Positions 22,370-32,741 of a DNA stretch of 57,634 nt are shown here, in pieces. The stretch is from the NCBI GenBank assembly GCA_015680685.1, contig MNCI01004792.1, positions 873,725-931,358 of the forward strand, read 5' to 3'. This DNA comes from Gnetum montanum. Taxonomy: Eukaryota > Streptophyta > Gnetopsida > Gnetales > Gnetaceae. The notes beneath the pieces were generated by a model. The model was not told the origin of the DNA and made no database searches. It worked only from the letters and a program-made list of their open reading frames with translations. The position numbers and the translations under genes were made by a program. Each line of letters starts with the position of its first letter. Positions within the stretch are counted from its first letter, which is position 1.

Positions 22370-24240
22370 TGGCCACTCATGTTAACCATATAAGTGGCTC
22401 CTCTACTTTTCAACGTTTTTTTTACACATTCTTTATTTTACATCTTCTTGTTTTCACGTTATTAATCTTTTCTAATTTTTTTTGACACCATCATTAGTAC
22501 ATTTGCTATTTCTTGACACTTTTACATTTTTTCTTGTATTTTCTTCTATTTTATTTTGATGTGATTTTCTAAATTTTTGTTAATAAGTGCCAGGTACAAT
22601 GGTAATGCGTTGCTTAATGGTGGTATGTACTATTTTTTTATTTGATTGTTGGTGTCTAGATTCTAGCTTTAAATTTCATTATGAATGATTAAGACATGGT
22701 TTCTTTTTCATGCAATAAGCAGTAAGTCCACAACATCCATCTATCCACAAACTCTATGGTTTTCCTTGTTCTAGAAACATGTGGTCCCTTTTTGATTAAC
22801 AAGACTTTAACAAAGTTGTGACTTTGGTAGTTTTTGGAATTGGAAAGGATTTAAAGGTTTGAACAGGGTGTGACTTTAAGGGGATTCGGTATTCTTTGTG
22901 TCTTTCTATTTACCTGGGTGCATGTGTGTTTTCATGGATTTCTTACCATTCCATGTCAACCAATAGATGAAAGTTGAACAATTCTTTGCATGGTGTGGTT
23001 CTCATCAAAAAACGATAATAGGAATTCAAAGAAAACCCCTTAGAAAAAATAAATGCACACGTCTTTGCATGGTGTGGTTCCCATTTCAAAAGAAATGATG
23101 GGAATTCAAAGCACATCACTTAGACAAAATAAATGGGCTACAAGCACTAGTTATGGGACTAGAAAGACATGTTACCCATGCCTAAATGTCCCCTCTAATT
23201 AAGGCCCTTTCTCACTTCCTATTTCTTTTTTCTTCTTTAATAAGGAATGGTGGTTATTCTGTGGGAGCACTCTTGTGTCTCAAGGGGATGGACTAGTCTT
23301 AGAATGGTGATGCAAAATCACTAAACAAGGTTAGTTTTGGCCTAGACTAATGATGGATCTTATCAATTCATTTAACCATGAAATCCACAAAGGACTTCAT
23401 GTGACCTTAATCAAGAACTCCATTCCACTGTCTCTCATCCATCTATGCTTTTCATGTCTCACCTCACTACTGGTTTCATGTTCTTGTTCAATGTATTTAT
23501 TGGATGTGCTAGAATTCTTAGGTAGTTTCTTTTGGATTTTTGTACTTAACCTTCCGTAACCATTAATCATCCACAGAGCTCATGAACTCTTTGCTTTGAA
23601 GTTATGCAAGGGTATAAAAGGCCTATGCCTACTTTGGGAAGAACCCACTTGCATATCTTTTGGTTGGATTAGTTAAGTTCTTTACCCTTAGACTCTCTTA
23701 CAATCAAATCCTTTTGTTTATCTCATCAATGACATCCAATTGTGCACATCTTCACAACATTTTTTAGTAAACTTTTATTTTTATTTTTGTGAATTCTTAC
23801 ACCCTCTTCAAATATTTCCTTATCTAGAACTTTTTCAAATTTGATGGAACGCTTCTCTATTTTACCCTATTTGTTAGTTCTCTTGCTAATACTACTAAAG
23901 GAATCAATCTACCACAATCACAACCTAGTCGAGTGTAACCACTAACGAGATAAGGCATTTAACAGCTATGTGTTACACATTGCATACTAATTCATGATGT
24001 GATTATGATTGTAGTGGGAAGGATGGACTAGAAGCGAGACTATCTTCACCAAGGATCATGCAACAGTACCACACAATGCAAACCATTCATAATCATTGGA
24101 TCTTCTCTCTCACTCTTCAGCTACCAAGAGGTGTCAGATGCTAGTTTTATCTAGGGTGTTCACTTCTCTTATCATGAACATCCAATTTTGTAAAGATTGT
24201 AACTCTGTACACTAGGGCACTTAGAGTCTATTTATTCCAT
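22370..24240 (+). repeat. Element B 3' LTR (right end approximate)
   Basis: It starts TGGCCACTCATGTTAACC right after the polypurine tract. It aligns over more than 1.4 kb with the reverse strand of 45,687-44,260, which also starts TGGCCAC. Shared blocks include the CTCTATGGTTTTCCTTG stretch, a GCATGGTGTGGTT motif repeated twice in each copy (22,990 and 23,060 here), and the TATA region. The TATA box is GGTATAAAAGG at 23,611-23,621. The alignment fades after about 23,880, so the true end is uncertain and is placed before the next LTR's internal sequence. Confidence 0.72.
23611..23621 (+). promoter_or_regulatory. Element B LTR TATA box
   Basis: GGGTATAAAAGG is followed by CCCACTTGCAT, an arrangement repeated in the minus-strand copy (TTATATAAGGG near 44,465, then CCCACTTGCAT). 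Confidence 0.65.
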
Positions 24241-24375
24241 CTAAGTCAGTTTTTATGTCAGTCAATAATCCCATACCTTCCTAATATTTTGTAAGGAACT
24301 TGTTCCTCCTCTTCTTCACTTGAGGGCTTGTTTGCATTTAGTTGTGGGGCTTGTTTTCATTTAGTTGTGAGGGTA

Positions 24376-25231
24376 TGATGAAGCATGTTTTTGGCATGTT
24401 GCAATATTGGATACTCGATATCGGAGCCTTGAAATTAGGTATGCGATGTTGGAGCCTAGGATGCAATGTCAGCTATCCAATATCATGGGGTATATGCCAG
24501 CCTATAATTATAGTGCTTGGGCTCACGATTTGAGATAGTTTTTTTCATTAATTTTTATCATAGTTAGCGAAGCTTTTGTAGTTTGTTCTCTCAAAAGTTA
24601 GAATATTTTTTAAGTGCTTGCAATAGGAGTCTAAGTGTCTACGGATCTTTGTTCAAACACTAATATACCTAAGCATAGTAGTGTGACGGGAATAAAAATG
24701 AACCCTTTTGATAATCCTTGTAGCACTAAGAAGATTTTAATATTTCCTTTAATGCACTTTACTTTAATACATTTAAATTAAGCAACTAATTTCTAGTTGT
24801 TAATGAACACAAGCATGACCACTTCGAGCATACATATAGTGCTTGGTAACCCAGCAATGCTTAACGTTTGGTAGCTCAACAGCACTATATGTGTTTAGGA
24901 TGTGTCCAGGAAAGTGGGACATGTACTTGTGTTAGGCTAGCTAGGAAGTAAATGAATTAGATCTTGAATTACTCTACCTTTCATTCTTAATGTAGGAAAT
25001 TAAACATATAAAACATAAAATGAGAAAAATCATGTACTCAATTACACTTAAACCATACCCTCAAGCTTCATAACTGTAGTTGGGAAGACAACAAACATTA
25101 TCAACACCCATTTCACTTCCTAGAGGAACTACTGCACTACATAACTATAGGTCCATGAAATTCGACTGGATCATGTGTAAATGCCTTAGTGAGTTGTATT
25201 GTTGGACGTAGGGGTACCTCGCTGCTCATCA
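24376..25231 (+). repeat. Athila-type 3' LTR (856 bp), TGATGA...CTCATCA
   Basis: It is homologous along its length to the LTRs at 34,880-35,759 and, reversed, 39,603-40,546. It starts TGATGAAGCATG and ends TGCTCATCA. TTGTGAGGGTA immediately upstream (24,365-24,375) matches the polypurine tract of the 40,546 copy, so this is a 3' LTR. A TATA-like GCCTATAATTATA lies near 24,500. The element body upstream is mostly missing; only about 130 bp between the element B LTR and the PPT could belong to it. Confidence 0.8.
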
Positions 25232-27690
25232 ATTTTTTAGAGGGGATGTCTGATCATTTATATACCAAGAGTTGTGAATCCTAAATCAGCAATTACAATA
25301 ATAGTATCATTATGGAAGGAAGAAGATTCTCCAACAGAACAAATAAACACCTAGACCTAGAAGCTAACTAGCAACCAAATCATTAGAAGGATCATAAGTC
25401 AAATCCAAGGAGACAAAATCCCAAATTCATTTCCAATCAACCAAAAAGCTTCACACATTTCTATAGGATGCCAAAACCAAAAACTAAAAAGATAGTCATG
25501 TGCAATATCATAAAGGTCATTTAAAATAGAGGGTATACATATATGGAAAAGTAGAAAAACATGCAATTTATAGGCATCATGTTGGCTTATCTCATAAAAA
25601 GTCACATGTATTAAATGTTATCATTGAGCGTTCATGGATGTTTTTTCACAATTGAAAGTTGGTGAATATTTTCAAGATGCATTTATAGGGAGAGCTTGAA
25701 GACTTTACATGAAAAGTGCTAGCATTCTCTTCAAGCCAAAGCTTCTAGGTGACTTCCACCAATAATGAAATCTCATGGAAGTGTCTATGGATGATGGACC
25801 CTTTTGTAATCATTGATCAACATTGGCTCCACATGTGCACAAATTGACCCATAGCCTTTGTAAACAAATATTCCTTGAAAAGGTGTGTTACAATTTTGAT
25901 CTCATTATAGCAAAGGATACATCGGGAGGCTATGGTGAAACCCTGCTATTGGAGTTTTTTATAAGTGAGCACTACATGTTGACCCAACAACCAAACAAAA
26001 AACCTTACCTTTGGTTGACAATGTGACCTCTAAATAAGGTCCCACCCCCTCATTTTGGCAAAGGATTGTTTATAAAGACATAAGATCCACTATATGTGAT
26101 TTGTCAAAGCAAAATGCAAGGTATCCTCATGGGCTAAATTAGGAGGGTTATATACTTTGAGGATGTCAAGAATCTAAGTGAATTAGCCATGTTTATTATC
26201 ATCATGAAAGACTAAGGGAATTCTTCATTGTCCCCTACTAAACCAATTATTTACATGTGTTTGTGGACCTTAGCACAATAAGATGACTATCTCAAAAAAA
26301 GCTTTCCTAATCATTTTGTGATGAGCTTGTCCTACCAAAAGACCTTCCACCGGAATGTCCTCTTCCCCAAATTCCCAATGCCTAGGCAGATAACACATCC
26401 AAAGACAATGGACTCATAGTTTGTCCACCCAAGACCAAACCTACCAAGTTAACTTAGCAATCAAAATGCAAGTTGACTTCTTGAAATTCTGAAGCTCACA
26501 ACCACCAACATGAGCTAAAATAGTTGCCTTATCCTAAGCAATCAAATGAAATCAACAAAACTCCTTCCCACCAGGCCACATATACTTCTTGAGATTTTAA
26601 GGTGAGGTAAGGGAAAAGTGGTCCATGGGTTTGACGTAAGAACATGGTGCAATGGATTTTAAGGTGAGAATGCCCTTTAATGTGAGTGAAGATATACATT
26701 GAACATATGGTTGACCTTGGCCAATAGCCAGCCTACAATATGTCTTCTCTCATATTTAAGAGAGCTCGATCATTGGGATAGAATAGTCCATTCATTCTTT
26801 TAATATTTGGACTACCCCAACTACTCCAATGAAAGAATCAACAAATTCAAACAAACACCATTATGTAATTGCTTTTTCACATAACACCAAGTACATTTCA
26901 ACTTGCAATAATAAAACATAGATTGACAACAAGATGTTGTTGATACATCATGGATGTATTCATGACCTTAAACCACTTTGCAACTTGCAAAAATACGCAA
27001 TTTCAAGGTAATCATAATTTTACTTAAACATGGTACTTTTGGATTAGGATAATCTTGTATTCTATTTCAATTTCTTCTCTTTGATAATTTTTTTAGGATG
27101 TTGAATTTTTCATCTTAAAAAAATGCCATAAAGGATAAAGCATGGTTAAATTGTATTATGAAAGAAATAATATGTTACAGGGTTTTCTTGGAAAGTGGAA
27201 AAATAACATGATCAACTTTGAAAAGGCTTCTCTACCTCGTTTCCGTTATGATTTATATCACTATCTTTATTTATGGTCATATGAAAATTCATGCTTTACA
27301 AAATCTAAAAGAAAGGAGTCATTCATCCACGGAGAAGTTAATTAAGGTCTTGAAATAGGAGGCGTAAATCATCCATATCATAGGGGAATTATGATTCTGC
27401 TAAAATGCCAAGCTTTCCAGATTTGCACAACATAAATTGATTGGTAATTATAGATACATTGATGGAAAAAATAATCTTTATCCTCCAGCATACATTAACC
27501 ATGTCCTATATGTGTATATATCTTTATCACTATTTTTAATTATCATCATGGAATTAAACATATTTTTTATAAACTCCATTGGATAAGTAAACAAAACAGA
27601 TGCAATGGAAAAGTTGGATAAGTCAAAAGTTGCCGCGTGGTCATCAGTGATTGTATTGAAAATTCAACATCCAAAGGTTACATATACTAA
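25232..27690. other. AT-rich stretch without recognisable genes
   Basis: I see no conserved domain, LTR pair or tandem repeat. Open frames up to about 68 codons (for example 25,823-26,026 and 27,142-27,345) have no recognisable motif. It lies between a retrotransposon 3' LTR and the LRR pseudogene, so it may include old upstream sequence of that gene or unrecognised repeat relics. Confidence 0.5.
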
Positions 27691-27785
27691 CGATTACAGT
27701 GCAGCTTCATCCCGTTGCTGCTGCACATGACATTCACCTCATCGTCATCCTGCTGCTGCTTCCAATGCATTCGCCAACAACAATA

Positions 27786-28561
27786 ATGATAATGATAATG
27801 CCGCTCAACGCATTTTCCTGGACATTGTTTGCAATTTTGGTGTTGCAGTGTTGCTGCTTCCCCTGTAAATGCAAATTATGATAATTCTCCTGCTTCTGCT
27901 GTTGCAAGTTATGAGGTCAAATCTTTGATTGCTTTTAAGAAATGCATTACCAGTGATCCTTACTCTGTTTTACAAGATTGGCGATCTCATTCTGGTAATC
28001 CTTGCAACTTCACTGGAATTCAGTGCTCAGAGTCATTTCAGTGGATCTTGACAGCAATGGTCTGCAGGGATCAATATCTCCAGCCATAGCAAATTTATCT
28101 ATGTTGAAGGTATTCAATGTTTTCAACAATTCTCTGTCTGGGCTCATTCCACTTCATCTTGGCAGGCTTTTTAAACTTCAGCAACTTGAACTGGGAAACA
28201 TGTTTAAGGGTTTTATTCCTCCAGAGCCGGGGAACCTCTCTTCTCTACAGAAACTTGCTCTTGCCGTGAATTCTCTGGAAGGCACCATTCCTGATTCTCT
28301 CGGAAGACTCGATCAGCTCAACATTCTGTACCTCTACAACAACTCGCTCACAGGTCCCATTCCTTCACACCATTCCAGCTTCTCTGGGAAAGCTCATGCA
28401 GCTCAAGGTAATGCACCTTTTACACAACTCTCTCAGCAGTCCAATTCCATAGTATTTTGCTCAACTCAAAATGATAACTGAGCTATGTCTCTATGAGAAT
28501 CATGTGAATGGCACCATTCCTGCTTTTATTGGAAACCTCACCCAGCTCAAGATACTGTACC
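27786..28561 (+). pseudogene. LRR receptor-like gene (FLS2-like subfamily XII), 5' part
   Basis: An ATG at 27,786 or 27,798 opens a hydrophobic signal peptide (PLNAFSWTLFAILVLQCCCF). After a frameshift near 27,870 the N-terminal LRR cap follows: EVKSLIAFKKCITSDPYSVL, then QDWRSHSGNPCNFTGIQCS, with the paired-Cys pattern. A second shift near 28,040 leads into LRRs (GLQGSISPAIANLSMLKVF and onward, 24-residue units with the L-x-G-x-I-P signature). A third shift near 28,370 and one stop follow. It is cut at 28,561 by a copia element in the middle of an LRR. Such receptors sense extracellular ligands at the plasma membrane; the cap and repeats resemble FLS2-type kinases. It is broken and non-functional. 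Confidence 0.85.
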
Positions 28562-28903
28562 TGTTAGCAGATCTGGATGAAATGAGATGAAAATAAAGAG
28601 CAGTGGAACCACAGGCAAATTTAGAAGGATCTTATTATCAAAAATGGAAATAACAACATTCTTTCTTCATCACAAGGAGAGAACAAGAAGAAGCGTCTCT
28701 CTCATGCACTAGGAGAAGAATGTAAGAGTGGGATGGAACAATGATGTATGTGATGGATCTGAATTGAGGTGAGGGAGGTCCCTTTTATATTGGTGAAGGG
28801 GCCTTTAAATAACTAATGATAACCATCCACCATTTGAATAGCCATAGCCAAATTTTAGCATGATAACCATGGCCTAAATTTATCATGATAATTATGGCCA
28901 ACA
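28562..28903 (-). repeat. Copia 3' LTR (342 bp)
   Basis: The minus strand starts TGTTGGCCATAATTATC at 28,903 and ends CTGCTAACA at 28,562. The polypurine tract CCAAGTGGGAGAT abuts it at 28,904-28,916. A TATA box (AATATAAAAGG, about 28,779-28,794 on the minus strand) precedes an R region. No partner LTR exists in the window. Confidence 0.85.
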
Positions 28904-28916
28904 ATCTCCCACTTGG

Positions 28917-29400
28917 AGATTTTGATTGAGGATCAATCATGTCTCCACACCATCCTTTCTACCTTGCCATTCTATGTTGCTTATGCTTTTGTTAGGCCAT
29001 ATGAGGATCTACTCCAATCAAACGTGTCCATGTTAATCGGATTGGTCAGAACATCTGCAAGATTATCATTGGTGTGTATCTTCTACATATCCACTCTTCC
29101 ATCTTCTACTACATTATGAACAAAGTGAAATTGTACTCCTATGTGTTTTGTCCTTGAATGAAAGGCTGGATTCCTTGCAATATGCAAGGTGCTCTAACTA
29201 TCACAAAACAAAGGAATCTTCTCTTGTTTGTGTCCAAGATCCTTTAATAACCTTTGAATCCAAATTGCTTCCTTGCAAGCTTGTGTAGCTGCCATGTATT
29301 CTGCTTCTGTTGTAGATAATGCTACTAATGTTTGCAATCTTGATACCTAGCTTATAGCTCCTCCTGTAAGTGTAAACACATAGCCTATAGTAGATTTCCT
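28917..29400 (-). pseudogene. Copia RNase H
   Basis: On the minus strand, across stops, it reads EAEYMAATQACKEAIWIQRL (about 29,325-29,265), then LGHKQEKIPLFCDS, RNPAFHSRTKHIGVQFHFVH and NDNLADVLTNPIN. This is the classic copia RNase H C-terminus. Stops replace a Gln after FCDS and other residues. It would remove template RNA during reverse transcription; it is inactive here. Confidence 0.8.
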
Positions 29401-29850
29401 TTTATTAGGATCACCTACAAAATCTGAATCCACATAACCTTTAATAGTAAATTATGATCCTCCATAACATAATGCAACATCTAAGGTATCCTTAATGTAT
29501 CTCAAGATTCTCTTAACAGTACTCCAATGCTCTCATCTAGGATTTTCCATGTATCGACTGACTACTCCCACTGCTTGTGCAATGTCTGGTCTTGTATAAA
29601 TCATAGCGAACATTAGGCTTCCCACTGTTGATGCATATGGTACTCGAGACATCTCATTCCTCTCTACTTCATTGCTAGGACACATCTAGGAGGATAATTT
29701 GAAATTAATAAGAAGTGGGGTAAAAGTTGGCTTATAGTCTTTCATGTTGAAGCATCGTAAGATCTTACCCAAGTAGTTTTTCTGAGAAAGCCAAATCTTT
29801 TTATTATTTCTATCTCGGTGAATTTTCATCTCTAGAATCTTGTTTGCTAG

Positions 29851-30787
29851 TCACAAGTCTTTCATATCAAATTCCCTAGCCGATTGTGCCTTCAATTCTT
29901 GAATTTGCTCTTTGTTGGGGCCTACAACCAACATGTCATCCACATACAATAGCAAAATGATGAAATCTTCATCAAACCTCTTGAAATATGTACAAGGGTC
30001 TACATTGAGTCTATTGTACCCAAGGCTCATGATATATGAGTCAAATCTCTTGTACCAACACCTTGGTGCCAGTTTGAGACCATATATAGATTTTTTCAAC
30101 CTACAAACCAAGTTCTCTTTACCTTCTTCTGCAAAACCTTCTGGTTGGAGCATGTAAATCTCTTCTTCAAGATCTCTATGAAGAAAAGAGGTTTTCATAT
30201 CTAGTTGTTCTAGATGTAGGTCAAATGTAGCACACATTGCTAGGACTACTCTAACTATTGTAAGTCTAACCACAGGAGAAAATATCTTGTTAAAGTCAAT
30301 TCCTTTTTTTATGAGCATATCCCTTTACCACCAATCTTGCACGATATCGCTCCACTTAGTCATTACTATCACCTTTGATCTTGTAAACCCATTTGTTTCC
30401 AATAGCTTTTCTTCCTTGTGGTAGTGTAACAAGATCCCATGTCTTGTTTTTGTGTAAAGCTTCAATCTCCTCCTGCATTACTGTCATCCACAAAGACACA
30501 TCTAGATTTTTGAGAGCCTCATGTAAAGTTGAGGGCTCCCCATCCTCTATTAAAAGGTAGTATGCAACATTACTTTCCGTTACATAATCTGAGTGCCAAG
30601 TTGGTGATCTTTTTGCCCAAGATGACTGATGAACTTCATAAGCTTTAGACTTGATTGGTTCTTTCTCTTCATATATTGATGTTGCTTCAGAAGTAACTGG
30701 ATCTTTAGCTTTTGTCTTATCTTCTACATGAATTCTAGTAGTCTCTGAATTCTCCTTTGAAGTGCTATCATCTCCCTTCTCTTGCAT
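29851..30787 (-). pseudogene. Copia reverse transcriptase
   Basis: Two open segments form the RT_2 domain. 30,787-30,356 carries the pre-RT linker (acidic, Glu/Lys/Ser-rich) and the start EALKNLDVSLWMTVMQEEIE...NKWVYKIK. 30,318-29,851 carries FNKIFSPVVRLTIVRVVLAM, LDMKTSFLHRDLEEEIYMLQ, VCRLKKSIYGLKLAPRCWY and the intact catalytic box LLLYVDDMLVVG (about 29,947-29,918). A stop and frame change near 30,320-30,355 separate them. The YVDD box is intact, so polymerase loss is due to the frame breaks. Confidence 0.87.
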
Positions 30788-30793
30788 TTCATC

Positions 30794-31803
30794 TTATGCA
30801 AATATCACATCTCTGCTGATGACAACCTTGTGGGTAGTGGGATCCCACAGGCGATACCCCTTAACTCCATTAGCATACCCTAAGAAGATACATTTCCTGG
30901 ACTTTGGGTCCAACTTTGATCTTTCTTGGTCATTGTAAATCACATACACAAAACTTCCAAACGTATGGACATGAGAATAAACAGTTAGCTTACTAGTCCA
31001 TATATCTATTGGTGTTTTTAGATCAATCGCAGTTGATGGAGACCGATTGATTAAATAGCAGGTGGTATTGACTGCTTCTACCCAAAATGACGTGGTTAGA
31101 TTTGCAGCCTTCAACATTGATCTTGTTTTTTCCAACAAGGTTATGTTCATCCATTTTGCCACTCCATTTTGTTGATGAGTGTGTGCCACTGTGAACTGCC
31201 TTTTGATGCCTTCTTGTTGAAAAAATACATGAAATTCATCACTTTTATATTCTCCTCCATTATCTGTCCTTAGATACTTGATCCTTTGTTCGGACTCAAC
31301 TTCTACCCTTGCTTTAAAAACTTTGAAGATTGAAAAGACATCCACCTTCCTTTTGATTGGATATACCCAACATCTCCTAGAGTAATCATTAATGAAAGAT
31401 ACAAAGTATCTTGCTCCTCCTAGGGAAGTGATTGGTGCTTGCCAAACATCAGTGTGCATGTCCAAGATGCCTCTACTCTTAGCTGTTGATGTGCTAAACT
31501 TTAATCTATGTTGCTTACTAGTAACACGATGCTCACAAAATGGTAAACATATCGAATTGAGTCCAAGAAGTAGTCTCTATTTAGAGAGAATCTTTAAACC
31601 TTGTTTTAACATATGACCAAGCTTTCGATGCCACAATATCGTTGATTCTTCTTCCAAACTAGTTGATGCAACAAAAGACTTTCGCACTTGATGTGTGTTC
31701 CCTAGAAGCATGTACAAATTTGTAGCAACCTTTTCTGGCTTCATAACCACAAGCATACCTTTGGTAATCTTCAAGATCCCATTCTCTATATGAGTTTTGC
31801 ACC
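30794..31803 (-). pseudogene. Copia integrase with GAG-pre-integrase domain
   Basis: 31,774-31,577 gives LWHRKLGHMLKQGLKILSK, the HHCC module start. The open frame 31,465-30,794 (223 codons) is the core: Asp in DVWQAPI, Asp in YLRTDNGGEYK. The third acid, Glu of the QQNGVAE motif, is replaced: the sequence reads QQNGVAKWMN, a GAA-to-AAA change, with the neighbouring Arg now Trp (C to T). The C-terminal KSRKCIFLGYANGVKGYRLW motif is clear. The first bases (CKTHIENGILKITKG) mark the truncated 5' edge of the element. Confidence 0.87.
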
Positions 31804-31808
31804 CAACA

Positions 31809-32474
31809 TACAGTAACTCTCTCGTTGGTCTAATTCCGGAGTCCCTTACTCAACTCAAACACATCACCCATTTTTCCCTCTCTACCAACCATCTCAGTGC
31901 CCCCATTCCACCTTCACTTGGACAACTCACCACACTTGAATTTCTCTGGCTTCATGAGAATGGTATTGATGGATGCATTCCACATCAATTGGGTAACCTC
32001 TCTTCCCTCGAAGTGCTTGCTCTATACGACAATTTTCTCAACGGAACACTGCCAGCGTCAATAGGAAGATTAAATAAATTGCAAATGCTAACTCTTGCCA
32101 AACACTTCTTCAGGGGAAGCATTCCAGAGTCCATGGCCAACCTTACTTCTTTGACAGAGATGAATTTGAATTTTAACAGTATGCAAGGTACTCTCCCTGC
32201 CTATATCTTTACCTTCCCCAAATTAAAATATCTGTCTTCCGCAGTTAATCTATTCTATGGAGCAATACCAGATTCATGGATGAACATATCATCTATTATC
32301 TTGTTAACAATCGAAGATAACTCTTTTCAAGGAACCCTTCCTAACTGGCTTGGCAATCTTTCTCAGCTGCAATGGCTTGACTTGGGAGACAACAACTTTA
32401 CAAGTGAAGGAACTAACTATGATCAATCCATTCCCATTTTAAAAGTCCTCTTCAATTGCAGGTGTTTGAAGTGA
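31809..32474 (+). pseudogene. LRR receptor-like gene, 3' part of the LRR domain
   Basis: Continues the LRR interrupted at 28,561. The left side ends in ...NLTQLKILYL and the right side resumes with YSNSLVGLIPESLTQL, restoring a standard 24-residue repeat with no codon lost. A further eight or so LRRs follow in one open frame (for example IPHQLGNLSSLEVLALYDNF, NLSQLQWLDLGDNNFTSEGT). The last LRR diverges near 32,400 and a splice-acceptor-like TTCAATTGCAG ends at 32,461. No transmembrane segment or kinase domain is found, so the receptor is truncated. Confidence 0.83.
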
Positions 32475-32741
32475 GGTAGCCCTGATTTGCGCAAGTAAAG
32501 ATGTTGTATTGAGGCCATCCAAAATGACGTGGAGTCAGTTTTGTCAATGATATACGATCCATACACAATTGATGTTGAAAATTGGCTCGGATTTCCCTTC
32601 AATAATTTGGATGAAGTGGTATAGAAAGTTGAAACAGAGCGATCACTGAATAAATATGGGAAAGCGGAAGCTAAACCTTTTAATGGTTTTGCTTTTGCTT
32701 TGCTTGCATCTTTGATCACAAAAGTTTCAGCTTTCCAATAG
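32462..32741 (+). pseudogene. Exon-like segment of unknown origin fused 3' of the LRRs
   Basis: After a good acceptor (TTCAATTGCAG, ending 32,461), one frame from 32,499 stays open for 81 codons except for one TAG at 32,622-32,624, and stops at 32,739-32,741. The peptide has ordered, protein-like composition (DVESVLSMIYDPYTIDVENW, then KYGKAEAKPFNGFAFALLAS) and is unlike LRR or kinase sequence. I do not recognise the family. It may be the last exon of an unrelated host gene brought next to the LRR fragment, or a captured fragment. Confidence 0.4.

Larger units (their letters stand above)
28562..31808 (-). mobile_element. Ty1/copia element (Tork/Tnt1-like), 5'-truncated
   Basis: On the minus strand it runs from the GAG-pre-integrase region (near 31,803) through integrase, RT and RNase H to a PPT and a 342-bp 3' LTR ending at 28,562. 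Gag, protease and the 5' LTR are absent: element coding sequence stops at about 31,803 and LRR coding sequence resumes at 31,809. The RNase H (EAEYMAATQACKEAIW, RNPAFHSRTKHIGVQ) resembles the Tork/Tnt1 lineage. Decay is moderate. Confidence 0.88.

Noticed and set aside
25399-26026. Possible LINE or gene remnant between the Athila LTR and the LRR gene
   Set aside because: I translated parts of both strands and saw no RT, endonuclease or other domain motif.
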